Source: Thermohalobaculum sp039513195
Lineage (GTDB): Bacteria > Pseudomonadota > Alphaproteobacteria > Rhodobacterales > Rhodobacteraceae
Length of the DNA stretch: 64,000 bases
Reading direction: 5' to 3'
NCBI GenBank assembly: GCA_039513195.1
Contig: JBCCRM010000002.1
Span: 124,001 to 188,000, forward strand
Positions 1-8,481 of this stretch are shown here, in pieces. The notes under the pieces were generated by a model. The model worked only from the letters and a program-made list of their open reading frames with translations. It did not search any database and had not been told where the DNA came from. The position numbers were made by a program, and so were the translations under genes. Positions within the stretch are counted from its first letter, which is position 1. The number at the start of each line of letters is the position of its first letter.

Positions 1-1067
1 ATGTCACGCTCCCGGTTGCCTCCCCGGCCGAAGACGACATAGGCGGCGCCGATACCGCCATTCAGACGGGTGCCGACGATCACATCGTCAAAGCCGTCGC
101 CGTTCACATCGCCCGCGCCGTCGACACTGACGCCAACGCCATCCCCCGGTACCAGCCCGTTGATCTTCAGAACTGATTGACGCCCAGAGGTGGCGAGGTC
201 GATCGTGCCAGGAGTTCTCGCACCAAAAACCAGATACGCGGCGCCGCTCGCCGGACTGGCGCCATCGGCAAAACTCGCGCCCACTACGATGTCGTTGAAC
301 CCGTCGCCGTTGAAATCGCCTGCGCCAGCGACCGATCCGCCGGCGAAATCCTGCGACGCCTCGCCGAGGATCCGAAAGCCACGGCTTCCGCTGGCCTGTG
401 CCGCGGTATCCGGGATCTGGCCATGCGCAGCGGACCCCAAAACGACCGCGACCCCGCCGGCCTGGCTCTGCCCATTTTGGCTTTGGCCAGGGATCGCAAG
501 GGCCGCATCATCGAGACCGTCGCCATTGACATCGCCGAGCATGGCCGTTGCGAAGCCAAGATAGCCCTCGTCGCTCGTGCCCTCGACCAGTTCTGCGCCC
601 CGTGCGACGGCCTGATCGACCCCCTGCGCCCTGGGCTGCCTGCCAACACTGCCGAAGAAGGCCCATGCGGTTCCCTGATCGGTGCCGGCACTGCCGTGAT
701 CGGCAAAGGCGGACCCGTAGACGACGTCGTCGACCCCATCGCCGTCGATGTCCCCACCGCCGGAAACCGAAGTGCCGAGCCGTGCGGAGCCTTCGGCACG
801 TTCTTCGACCAAGAAGCCGTTCCTACCGTTGAGGGTTTCGATCCCCACAACCGCCGGGTGCCCGGCCGGTCGGCCGAAAACCACGGCAACCTCGCCAACC
901 TGTGGCCGGATCACGGTTCCGTCTGCCGCCCGCCACGAGGCATCGGGCGCCCCGAAGATCAGATCGCCGAACCCGTCGCCATTAATGTCGCCCGCGGCAG
1001 AGATCGAATGACCGAGATGGTCCCCCTGGTTCCGACCGACAAAGACCACACCGCTGGAGACACGCAT
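1..1067 (-). CDS. FG-GAP (integrin alpha) repeat protein, partial
   Basis: The window edge removes the C-terminal end. The frame opens at an ATG at 1067 behind GGAGAGG and stays open for about 355 residues. It contains at least five FG-GAP repeats, each with a calcium-loop motif of the type GDINGDGFGDL (near residue 26) or GDIDGDGVDDV (near 105), followed by further GDVNGDGLDD, GDFNGDGFND and GDVNGDGFDD copies. Such repeats fold as seven-bladed beta-propellers and occur in large extracellular or adhesion proteins. No signal peptide is visible at the N terminus, which fits type I secretion through a C-terminal signal outside the window, but that is inference. It lies downstream of rbfA on the same strand, where truB is often found, and its 110-base upstream gap suggests separate transcription. 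Family assignment is firm; function is unknown. Confidence 0.85.
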   Translation of the reverse strand, partial: MRVSSGVVFVGRNQGDHLGHSISAAGDINGDGFGDLIFGAPDASWRAADGTVIRPQVGEVAVVFGRPAGHPAVVGIETLNGRNGFLVEERAEGSARLGTSVSGGGDIDGDGVDDVVYGSAFADHGSAGTDQGTAWAFFGSVGRQPRAQGVDQAVARGAELVEGTSDEGYLGFATAMLGDVNGDGLDDAALAIPGQSQNGQSQAGGVAVVLGSAAHGQIPDTAAQASGSRGFRILGEASQDFAGGSVAGAGDFNGDGFNDIVVGASFADGASPASGAAYLVFGARTPGTIDLATSGRQSVLKINGLVPGDGVGVSVDGAGDVNGDGFDDVIVGTRLNGGIGAAYVVFGRGGNRERD

Positions 1068-1177
1068 CCGACCTCTCCGCCACCCGTGGATTTTGCATGA
1101 AAATCCGGACGTATTGAGAACATTTATCGAACATACGGGTAGGCGAGGGAGCTTAAGGAAGGCTTATCGGGCCGGCG

Positions 1178-1573
1178 TCAGTCCGAGAGGTCGCGCTTCA
1201 CGGCCGCGTCGTCCAGCATCCGGCGCGTTTCGTCCATGCGGTCGAAGGTGTCGTCGAGAGCGAAGCGTAGTTCCGGCGCGAATTTGAGGGTGACGGCCCG
1301 AGACACCGCCTTGCGCAGAGGGCCCCGGATGCGGTTCAGCACCTCCAGCACTTGTGCCGCATCGCGCCCACCAAGAGGCAGCACATAGACCGTCGCCACA
1401 CGCAGATCTGGCGAGCAGCGCACTTCGCCCACGGTGATCGAGACACCTTCGAGATCCGGCTCGTGGTGCTCGCCGCGCATCAGGATGCCGGAAAGCGCGC
1501 GCCGAATAGTCTCGCCGACGCGGAGCTGGCGTTGGCTGGGACCGGTAGGGCGGGTGTCCGTGCGGCGGGGCAT
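1178..1573 (-). CDS. rbfA: 30S ribosome-binding factor RbfA
   Basis: This 131-residue protein is a small KH-fold factor that helps mature the 5' end of 16S rRNA and binds free 30S subunits in the cytoplasm. The diagnostic features are an N-terminal stretch with RVGETIRRALSGIL, the core PDLRVATVYVLPLGG and the C-terminal helix region FAPELRFALDDTFDRMDE. A longer reading exists (start 1699) but its extra 42 residues show no RbfA character, so the ATG at 1573 is chosen. It follows a methyltransferase gene by about 20 bases and closes the rimP-nusA-infB operon. Length matches the family (about 120-140 residues). Assignment is very secure. Confidence 0.96.
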   Translation of the reverse strand: MPRRTDTRPTGPSQRQLRVGETIRRALSGILMRGEHHEPDLEGVSITVGEVRCSPDLRVATVYVLPLGGRDAAQVLEVLNRIRGPLRKAVSRAVTLKFAPELRFALDDTFDRMDETRRMLDDAAVKRDLSD

Positions 1574-1593
1574 TGCGGTCTCCGTCAGCGGGG

Positions 1594-2430
1594 TCAGGCG
1601 CGGGTGGCCTGGAGCGAGAACGAGAGCGGCAGCCACGGGCGGTCTGGCCAGCGGTGCAGCCCGTCGGCACCCAGTTCGAGACAACCGAACATACCCCAAG
1701 GCACCGCGTCGTGCTCATGAAGCCAATCGAGTCGAAGGCCGGCCGAGATCAGCGCCGTGACAATGGTGCCGAGGGGATGGGCCCATTCGGTCGAGGGGCC
1801 GCCTGTGAGCGTCTGCCCGCCTGCATAGTCCACCGGTTTCGCCTCCACCAGCGGCGCCCGCTCGAAATAGGGCCAGAACCACCCGGGCAGAGCGCCGTGG
1901 CGCCCCTCTGCGTCGTCGTCGAAGACATAGCTGGTCGGGTGGTGGTCGGCGAGATACAGCCGCCCACCGGGCGCGAGGAAATAGGCGACGATGCCTGCCC
2001 ACTCCTCGATATCCGGCAGCCAGCAAAGCGCGCCCCAGGTGACATAGACACGGTCGAAAGACGCAGGCTCGGGGACCGCGGAAGGCGCATCGGCGAGCGC
2101 AGCCTCGATAAAGCGGGCGCGGTGGTCGAGACCAAGCTCGGCGGCCAGACCTCGGGCGACCGCGATGGCACGCGGCGAGAAATCGAGGCCCGTCACCCTC
2201 GCACCGCGCTGCGCCAGGATCAGGCTGTCGCGGCCGAAATGGCATTGCAGGTGGAGGACCCGCTGCCCGTCGACATCGCCGAGCTCCGCCTCCTCGATCG
2301 GATTTAGCTTCCCTCGCCCGGCGCGCAGCGGCGCGAGGTCATAGCTCCAAGCCTCGAGATGGTGATCTACCCTCTGGTCCCAGTTGGCACGGTTCGTGCG
2401 CAGCCAATCCGGTTCGGCGCTATGGGTCAT
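1594..2430 (-). CDS. class I SAM-dependent methyltransferase
   Basis: The 278-residue product is a Rossmann-type methyltransferase. Motif I is visible as VLHLQCHFGRDSL, followed by an acidic residue at the end of strand 2 (VTGLDFSPRAIAVA) and a motif IV region near VYVTWGALCWLPD. The C-terminal half (HHPTSYVFDDD, then GWFWPYF) resembles small-molecule methyltransferases more than RNA-modifying ones. The substrate cannot be read from sequence. Two ATGs are possible. The one at 2430 has GGAGG six bases upstream, whereas the one at 2436 abuts the GGAGG, so 2430 is chosen. It sits between infB and rbfA, an unusual insertion into an otherwise conserved order, and is probably cotranscribed with rbfA. 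Confidence 0.88.
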   Translation of the reverse strand: MTHSAEPDWLRTNRANWDQRVDHHLEAWSYDLAPLRAGRGKLNPIEEAELGDVDGQRVLHLQCHFGRDSLILAQRGARVTGLDFSPRAIAVARGLAAELGLDHRARFIEAALADAPSAVPEPASFDRVYVTWGALCWLPDIEEWAGIVAYFLAPGGRLYLADHHPTSYVFDDDAEGRHGALPGWFWPYFERAPLVEAKPVDYAGGQTLTGGPSTEWAHPLGTIVTALISAGLRLDWLHEHDAVPWGMFGCLELGADGLHRWPDRPWLPLSFSLQATRA

Positions 2431-2518
2431 CGGCATCCTCCGACCGAGATCCAGAAGAGGCGCCGGATCATGTCTTGGACCCTTGGACAACGGACCCGGC
2501 GCCTGCACGCCCCCCTGG

Positions 2519-5266
2519 TCAGAGGGTGCGCTGAACCTCGGTCCGCTCGAAGATCTCGATGACGTCCGCCTCGCGGATATCCTCATAATTCTCGAAGGCC
2601 ATACCGCATTCCTGCCCGGCGCGAACCTCGGCGACCTCATCCTTGAAGCGCTTCAGCGTCTTTAGCGTCCCCTCGTGGATCACCACGTTGTCGCGCAAGA
2701 GGCGAACGCCGGCGGAACGCCGCGCCAGTCCCTCGGTCACCTCGCAGCCGGCCACCTTGCCGACGCCGGAGACCTTGAACACCTGCTTGATGGTGGCATA
2801 GCCGATGAAGTTCTCCTTCACCTCGGGGCTCAGCAGGCCCTCCGCCGCTGCTTTCACATCGTCGACCAAGTCGTAGATGATCGAGTAGTAGCGGATCTCG
2901 ACGCCCTTCTGGTTCGACGACTCGCGCGCCGAGGCATTGGCGCGGACATTGAAGCCGATGATCGGCGCGTTGGATGCCTCCGCCAGGGTCACATCCGATT
3001 CGGTGATTGCGCCGACGCCGGTATGCAGCACTCGGATCCGCACCTCGTTGTTGCCGATTTTCTCGAGCGCTTGGACGATCGCCTCGCTGGAGCCCTGAAC
3101 GTCGGCTTTCACGAGTACCGGCAGTTCCGCGACATCCTCGTCCGCTTTTGCCTGGGCGAGAAGTTGGTCGAGCGTCGCGCGGGCGCCGACCGCTGCCTGT
3201 TTCTCCCGCGCCTTGCGCTGACGATACTCGGAGATCTCTCGGGCTTTGGCCTCGTCCTCGACCACGTTGAGGGTATCGCCGGCCTCGGGCGTGCCCTGCA
3301 GGCCAAGCACCTCGACAGGGATCGAGGGACCCGCCTCCTCGACACGCTCGCCCTGATCGTTGATCAGCGCCCTGACACGCCCGTATTGCTCACCAACCAC
3401 GAAGACATCGCCGAGGCGTAGCGTGCCGCGCTGGATCAAGACGGTGGCGACCGGGCCTCGGCCCACGTCCAACTTCGCCTCGATCACTGCGCCCTCCGCC
3501 GCGCGGTCGCGCTTTGCCCGAAGCTCTTGCAGTTCTGCCTGCAGGGTGATGCTCTCGAGAAGGGTATCGAGGCCCTGCCGGGTCTGCGCCGAGACCTCGA
3601 CATCCAGAACATCGCCGCCGAGCGACTCCACCACGATCTCGTGGCGGAGTAGCTGCTGGCGCACATTGTCTGGGTTTGCCGCCGGCAGATCGATCTTGTT
3701 GATCGCCACGATCATCGGTACCTGGGCCGCCTTGGCGTGGTTGATCGCTTCGATGGTCTGCGGCATCACACTGTCGTCGGCCGCCACGACCAGCACCACG
3801 ATATCGGTCACTTGGGCACCGCGCGCGCGCATCGAGGTGAAGGCCGCGTGGCCCGGCGTGTCGAGGAATGTCAGGCGCGCGCCCTCGGCTGTCGTGATCT
3901 GGTAGGCACCGATATGTTGAGTGATGCCGCCCGCCTCGCCAGCGACGACATTGGTCTTCCGCAGACTGTCGAGCAACGAGGTCTTGCCGTGATCGACATG
4001 GCCCATGATGGTGATTACCGGAGCTCGAGGCTGCAGATCGCCCTCGTCATCCGCTTTGGTCTCAATCGCTTCCTCGACATCGGCCTCGGAGACGCGGATG
4101 AACCGGTGACCGAACTCGGCTACGATCAGCTCCGCCGTGTCCTGGTCGATCGACTGGTTCTGCGTGGCCATAATGCCGTTCTTCATCAATGACTTGATGA
4201 CGTCGCCGACCCGTTCAGCCATGCGGTTGGCGAGTTCTTGGACCGTTATCGCGTCCGGGATCTTCACGTCGCGGATGACTTTCTCCCGGCTCTCCTGGCC
4301 GCCCATCATACGGCGGCGGTCTTTCTCCTGCCGGCGCCGCATCGAGGCGAGAGAGCGTTGGCGCCCACCCTCATCGTCACCAAGCTTCGAGATGGTGAGC
4401 TTGCCGCTCCGACGCTTCTCGTCACCGCGATTACGGGTCGAGGCGGGCTTGCGGGAATCGGGAGCGGCACCGCCGCCAGGCCGGCGCCCACGACCGCCAC
4501 GATCGTCTTCAGCAGGCTGGCCGGGGCGAGCTGCGGCGGGGGTCGGGCGTTCGCCTGCCGGCTTGCGCTCGACCGGTGCAGCCGCTGTGGCTTCAGCGGC
4601 GGGCGTTGCCGCATTTGGCTGCGGCGCCGATACTGCTGCCGCTTCCTCGACCTTCTTACGGTTGGCCTCCGCCGCCTCTTCTTCAGCGCGGCGCTTTGCG
4701 TCTTCCTCTTCGACCCGGCGCTTCTCGGCCTCTTCGGCCTCCCGGCGCTTAGCCTCTTGCTCCTCGGCTTCCCTGCGCTCGGCCTCTTCGGCTGCCCGGC
4801 GCTTGGCGTCTTCGGCCTCGCGGTGCCGCCGCACCTCGTCGTCGCGCTTGGCCTGCTTCAGCGCTTCCAGTCGGCGGGCATACTCCTCATCCGACAGGGT
4901 ACGCAGCATGTTGGGCCGGCCCTTACCGCCCTCACGCCGCTTCGACGCATCGCCCGGTGTCGCGGTATCGCCGCCGCGTGGTGGCCGCGGCGGACGACGC
5001 TCACCATCGGCACGGTGTTTCGGGGCATCGCTCGTGGTCGCTGCGCCCGCGGCAGCCCCTGCCGCCGCTGCGCCTGCGGTCGCCTTCGGCGCCGGCGGCG
5101 TAGAGCCGCCATCGCGGGGCGTGATGATCCGCTTGCGCTTTTTCTCGACCACCACCGATTTGGACCGACCATGACTAAAGCTCTGACGGACCGAACCACG
5201 CCCGCCGCCCCCGCCGCTGCGGTTGCGCCCACCGATCTTACTATCGCCGCCGTCCGTATCGCTCAT
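2519..5266 (-). CDS. infB: translation initiation factor IF-2
   Basis: This 915-residue GTPase brings fMet-tRNA to the 30S initiation complex and promotes subunit joining. The N-terminal third is a low-complexity Ala/Glu/Arg/Lys region with a predicted coiled coil of repeated EEAERREAEE-like units (about residues 110-220). An IF2_N helical module follows (DAITVQELANRMAERVGDVI). The GTPase then has G1 GHVDHGKT at about residue 422, G3 DTPGHAAF and G4 NKID, and domains II-IV end at residue 915. The long N terminus is typical of Alphaproteobacteria. The ATG at 5266 overlaps the ylxR stop as TGATG, indicating translational coupling. A start 33 bases upstream adds nothing conserved. Identification is certain. 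Confidence 0.98.
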   Translation of the reverse strand: MSDTDGGDSKIGGRNRSGGGGGRGSVRQSFSHGRSKSVVVEKKRKRIITPRDGGSTPPAPKATAGAAAAGAAAGAATTSDAPKHRADGERRPPRPPRGGDTATPGDASKRREGGKGRPNMLRTLSDEEYARRLEALKQAKRDDEVRRHREAEDAKRRAAEEAERREAEEQEAKRREAEEAEKRRVEEEDAKRRAEEEAAEANRKKVEEAAAVSAPQPNAATPAAEATAAAPVERKPAGERPTPAAARPGQPAEDDRGGRGRRPGGGAAPDSRKPASTRNRGDEKRRSGKLTISKLGDDEGGRQRSLASMRRRQEKDRRRMMGGQESREKVIRDVKIPDAITVQELANRMAERVGDVIKSLMKNGIMATQNQSIDQDTAELIVAEFGHRFIRVSEADVEEAIETKADDEGDLQPRAPVITIMGHVDHGKTSLLDSLRKTNVVAGEAGGITQHIGAYQITTAEGARLTFLDTPGHAAFTSMRARGAQVTDIVVLVVAADDSVMPQTIEAINHAKAAQVPMIVAINKIDLPAANPDNVRQQLLRHEIVVESLGGDVLDVEVSAQTRQGLDTLLESITLQAELQELRAKRDRAAEGAVIEAKLDVGRGPVATVLIQRGTLRLGDVFVVGEQYGRVRALINDQGERVEEAGPSIPVEVLGLQGTPEAGDTLNVVEDEAKAREISEYRQRKAREKQAAVGARATLDQLLAQAKADEDVAELPVLVKADVQGSSEAIVQALEKIGNNEVRIRVLHTGVGAITESDVTLAEASNAPIIGFNVRANASARESSNQKGVEIRYYSIIYDLVDDVKAAAEGLLSPEVKENFIGYATIKQVFKVSGVGKVAGCEVTEGLARRSAGVRLLRDNVVIHEGTLKTLKRFKDEVAEVRAGQECGMAFENYEDIREADVIEIFERTEVQRTL

Positions 5267-5940
5267 CAATCGTCCTGTCTCGGGCCGTTGTTGGCCCATT
5301 CATCAGCGGTGGCTTCGTTCGGCGCGCCGGTCCGGACCCTCGGCCGCACAGCCGGGCGAAACCCCGAAAGTCTGAGGGATTCCCTCAGCGCGCGATCGGC
5401 GAGGCCACCCCTGTTGAGCGCGGCATGTACCGCGGAATCGCGCCCGAATGCAAAACCCAATTCCTCTCCCGTCAGCACCTCGATCCTGGGAACTCCCGGA
5501 GCCAGCCGCGCGAGCTTGTCCCTGCCATCTTCCGCAGCATCCGATGCTGCGATCAGTGCGCCCGCCGCCGCCTGTTGTACCACCGCGCGGGTCTTTTCGA
5601 ACCCCGTCACCGCCTGCCCGGCCTTTCGTGCCAGGGCAATGGCGTCGATCAGTCGTTGCGCCAGCAGACGCTCCACCAGATCGGCCAGGTCCTCTGGTGC
5701 CGCAACCTGCCGGCGAAAGCCTTTTGCGAAGAGCCTCTTCGCTTCGACCCGCTCGGCCAAGGCGCGGTCCGCCGTCAGCCACACACCCCGGCCAGGAAGG
5801 CGTTCTGCCAGATCCGGCACCACACGGTTTTCCGGGTCAAGCACGAAGCGGATCATCGGATCCCGGCCGCCAGAGCGCCCAGTGGCAATGCACCGCCGCT
5901 CGCTCTCCTCTGGTTTGGTCCGGCCCCTGCCGCGGGTCAT
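5266..5940 (-). CDS. ylxR: YlxR-family (DUF448) RNA-binding protein with C-terminal L7Ae-like half
   Basis: The 224-residue protein starts with the YlxR/DUF448 signature (RRCIATGRSGGRDPMIRFVLDP, then the GRGVWLT strand and KRLFAKGFRR). A second half (about 95-150) resembles L7Ae/YlxQ RNA-binding folds (LIDAIALARKAGQAVTGFEK). This two-part form is common in Alphaproteobacteria. YlxR proteins bind RNA, and some have been linked to RNase P or transcriptional effects; the role here is not established. I chose the ATG at 5940 because GGAGG lies five bases upstream. A GTG at 5958 overlaps the nusA stop and is less likely. It is the third gene of the rimP-nusA-ylxR-infB unit and overlaps infB by one base. 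A basic, disordered C terminus follows. Confidence 0.9.
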   Translation of the reverse strand: MTRGRGRTKPEESERRCIATGRSGGRDPMIRFVLDPENRVVPDLAERLPGRGVWLTADRALAERVEAKRLFAKGFRRQVAAPEDLADLVERLLAQRLIDAIALARKAGQAVTGFEKTRAVVQQAAAGALIAASDAAEDGRDKLARLAPGVPRIEVLTGEELGFAFGRDSAVHAALNRGGLADRALRESLRLSGFRPAVRPRVRTGAPNEATADEWANNGPRQDD

Positions 5941-5954
5941 CCCCGCCTCCGCGT

Positions 5955-7601
5955 TCACCGTTGCGTCAGTGCCTCCGCCGCCGGTCCGTCCAGCAGTGCC
6001 CCCGCCGCATCTCCTTCGCCGTCTTCCTCACTCTCGGCGCTCAGCGCCTCCAAATCCGCGGGATCGACGATGCCGAGTTCCACCCGCGCCTTCATCACCA
6101 GATACTGCGCCTCCTCGAGGCCGATGTCGAATGCCTCGAGCAAGCCATCGTCCTTGATCCGCTTACCATCGACCACCGTGTAGCCGCCGGCGAGCTCCCA
6201 ATCCGCGCATTTCGCGAATTCCTGCAGGTCGGTGATACCGTCCTTCGCGAGCGCAAGCACCATCTGCGCGGTCAGACCCTCGAACGCGATGAGGGGTTCG
6301 TCGGCCCCCAACCCACGGGCATCCTCCAGCGCCTTTTGGTTGATCGCCTCCAAGCAGTCGAGAGCGCGCGCCTGCAGCTCTTCGGCCGTCTCGTCGTCGA
6401 AACCGTCGATTGAGGTCAGCTCGTCGAGCTCGACATAGGCTACCTCCTCCAGCGAGGTGAACCCCTCTGACACCAGCAATTGGGCGACCATTTCATCCAC
6501 GTCAAGGCTCTCCATGAAGATCGCCGAGCGTTCGTTGAACTCTTGCTGGCGGCGCTCGCTTTCCTCCGCCTCGGTCATGATATCGATGTCCCAGCCAGTG
6601 AGCTGCGAGGCGAGGCGTACATTCTGCCCGCGCCGGCCGATGGCCTGGGAAAGCTGCTCGTCCGGGACCACGACTTCGATGCGCTGTGCATCCTCGTCGA
6701 GGACCACCTTCACCACCTCCGCCGGTTGGAGGGCGTTGACGATGAAGGTCGCCGCGTCGTCGTTCCAGGGGATGATGTCGATCTTCTCGCCCTGCAGCTC
6801 GTTCACGACCGCCTGCACCCGGCTGCCGCGCATGCCAACGCAGGCACCGACCGGGTCGATGGAATTGTCGTATGAGATGACGCCGATCTTCGCCCGGGAG
6901 CCGGGGTCGCGGGCGACCGCCTTGATCTCGATGATGCCGTCATAGATCTCCGGCACCTCCATCGCGAACAGCTTCGCCATGAATTCGGGCGCCGTGCGGC
7001 TAAGGAAGATCTGCGGCCCCCGGGTCTCCCGCTTTACATCTCGGATGTAAGCACGGATGCGGTCGCCGACGCGATAGGCCTCGCGCGGGATAAGCTGATC
7101 GCGGCGCAAGATCGCCTCGCCTCGACCAAGATCGACTATGACATTGCCGTACTCCACCCGTTTGACGATGCCATTGATGATCTCGCTGACGCGGTCTTTG
7201 AATTCCTCATATTGCCGCTCGCGCTCCGCATCGCGGACCTTTTGGACGATCACCTGTTTCGCGGTCTGGGCGGCGATCCTGCCGAAATCCATCGGCGGCA
7301 GAGGGTCGGTGATGAAATCGCCCACCTGCGCTTCCGGATTCTTCAGCCGGGCCTCTGCAATCAGGATCTCGGTGAAATGGTTCTCCACCTCCTCGACCAC
7401 CTCCATGGCGCGGGACATCGAGATCTCGCCAGAGCGGCGGTCGATAAAAGCGCGGATATCGTATTCGGCGCCATAGCGGGACCGCGCGGCCTTGCCGAGG
7501 CTGTCTTCCATCGCCTCCAGCACCAATTCGCGGTCGATCAGCTTTTCGCGCGCGACCGCATCGGCGATCTGAAGCAATTCAAGCCGGTTTGCGCTGACCA
7601 T
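5955..7601 (-). CDS. nusA: transcription termination/antitermination factor NusA
   Basis: This 548-residue factor binds RNA polymerase and nascent RNA and modulates pausing, termination and antitermination. Domain order fits the family. The N-terminal polymerase-binding domain (about 1-125) begins MVSANRLELLQIADAV, and an S1 domain follows (VGDRIRAYIRDVKRETRGPQ). Next come two KH domains, including DPVGACVGMRGSRVQAV and AIGRRGQNVRLASQLTGWDI. The C terminus has acidic repeats (about 370-520) of the kind that contact the polymerase alpha subunit. The ATG at 7601 is used because everything upstream lacks NusA character. The gene begins four bases after the rimP stop. It is longer than the E. coli protein (495 residues), as is usual in Alphaproteobacteria. 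Confidence 0.97.
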   Translation of the reverse strand: MVSANRLELLQIADAVAREKLIDRELVLEAMEDSLGKAARSRYGAEYDIRAFIDRRSGEISMSRAMEVVEEVENHFTEILIAEARLKNPEAQVGDFITDPLPPMDFGRIAAQTAKQVIVQKVRDAERERQYEEFKDRVSEIINGIVKRVEYGNVIVDLGRGEAILRRDQLIPREAYRVGDRIRAYIRDVKRETRGPQIFLSRTAPEFMAKLFAMEVPEIYDGIIEIKAVARDPGSRAKIGVISYDNSIDPVGACVGMRGSRVQAVVNELQGEKIDIIPWNDDAATFIVNALQPAEVVKVVLDEDAQRIEVVVPDEQLSQAIGRRGQNVRLASQLTGWDIDIMTEAEESERRQQEFNERSAIFMESLDVDEMVAQLLVSEGFTSLEEVAYVELDELTSIDGFDDETAEELQARALDCLEAINQKALEDARGLGADEPLIAFEGLTAQMVLALAKDGITDLQEFAKCADWELAGGYTVVDGKRIKDDGLLEAFDIGLEEAQYLVMKARVELGIVDPADLEALSAESEEDGEGDAAGALLDGPAAEALTQR

Positions 7602-7605
7602 CTGT

Positions 7606-8235
7606 TCAAGCGTCCTCTGCGTTTCGACGGGCCTCGCCGGGCGCCGCTCCGTCACTTTCGTCCTCCGCCTCGGCGCCTTCCTCGACCACATCGTCGAAGT
7701 CGCCGGCATCGAAGGCCTTCTTACGGGCGCGAAGTGTCTCCGCCATCAAGTCATCGGTGAGGAGCAGCTTGGCATCGGCGAGCCAGTCGAATTCGAGCCC
7801 GATCACGCCCTCCTCGATCTCGATCAGGACCTCACTGCCTTCGATCCCATGCAAGATGCCCTTGAAGCGTTTGCGTCCCTCGATCAGTTCCGCAGTCTCG
7901 AGGCGCGCCTCGTAGCCCTCCCACCGGTCGAAATCAACGAGGCGGGTGAGCGGGCGGTCGATACCGGGCGAGGAGACCTCCAGCGTATAGCCCTCCGAAA
8001 TAGGGTCCTCGACATCCAGGGCGGCGGAAAGCGCTCGGCTGAGCTTCGCGCAGTCCTCGACCTCCATAGTGCCGTTGGGTCGTTCAGCCATCACCTGCAG
8101 CGTCGCCTTCTTACCGCCCATCAGGCGCAAGCGGATCAATTCGAAGCCCATACCCTCGATGGCGGGCGCAAGAACTTGCGCCAAACGGCGGTCGATCGGC
8201 GCCTTCGCGATCATATTAACGGGATCGCCTGGCAT
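7606..8235 (-). CDS. rimP: ribosome maturation factor RimP
   Basis: The 209-residue protein is needed for 30S subunit maturation. Key stretches are the N-terminal domain (VLAPAIEGMGFELIRLRLMGG), the conserved CAKLSRALSAALDVEDPI, and YTLEVSSPGIDRPLTR, which is the most diagnostic motif of the family. An Sm-like C-terminal domain and an acidic tail (DDVVEEGAEAEDE) follow; the tail makes it longer than E. coli RimP (150 residues). The ATG at 8235 with GGGAG upstream is preferred over an internal ATG at 8214 lacking a clear ribosome site. It heads the operon, as in many proteobacteria, and a terminator-like hairpin lies 22-48 bases before its start, which may be part of operon autoregulation. Confidence 0.95.
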   Translation of the reverse strand: MPGDPVNMIAKAPIDRRLAQVLAPAIEGMGFELIRLRLMGGKKATLQVMAERPNGTMEVEDCAKLSRALSAALDVEDPISEGYTLEVSSPGIDRPLTRLVDFDRWEGYEARLETAELIEGRKRFKGILHGIEGSEVLIEIEEGVIGLEFDWLADAKLLLTDDLMAETLRARKKAFDAGDFDDVVEEGAEAEDESDGAAPGEARRNAEDA

Positions 8236-8256
8236 CGGGCGTCGCTCCCTCCCAAG

Positions 8257-8283
8257 AAAAAAAGACGAGCCAATGGCCCGCCT
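8257..8283 (-). terminator. intrinsic terminator or attenuator upstream of rimP
   Basis: Read leftward, AGGCGGGCC, a three-base loop ATT and GGCTCGTCT form a nine-pair stem with two G-U pairs, followed at once by seven T. This is a textbook intrinsic terminator ending only about 22 bases before the rimP ATG. It either stops transcription from upstream or acts as a leader attenuator for the rimP-nusA-infB operon. Read rightward the stem has two A-C mismatches but is followed by five T, so weak bidirectional activity is possible. I found no tRNA in the 246-base gap 8236-8481, unlike the metY arrangement of enterobacteria. Confidence 0.65.
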
Positions 8284-8481
8284 GTTTTTGGGTCCTGTCG
8301 CAGGCCCCGCCACGGCGGCGAGCCCGTCGCGATTTCCCATGCGGTATAGGCATCGAATCGCATCGTGACAAGTCTCGCCCGCGCTTCTGCGGCCGCCCGC
8401 GGCGAGGCCCACCCACCCCACCGGGCGGAGCGCTTCCTGCATCGAAGGCGCGGCCCCCCACCTCGCCGCGGGCGGGCCGAG

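Noticed and set aside
4238..6157. 639-residue frame antisense to infB and ylxR
   Set aside because: Composition is that of reversed coding DNA, and infB on the other strand is unambiguous.
8236..8481. A tRNA upstream of rimP, as in enterobacteria
   Set aside because: No cloverleaf or conserved T-loop sequence was found in the gap.
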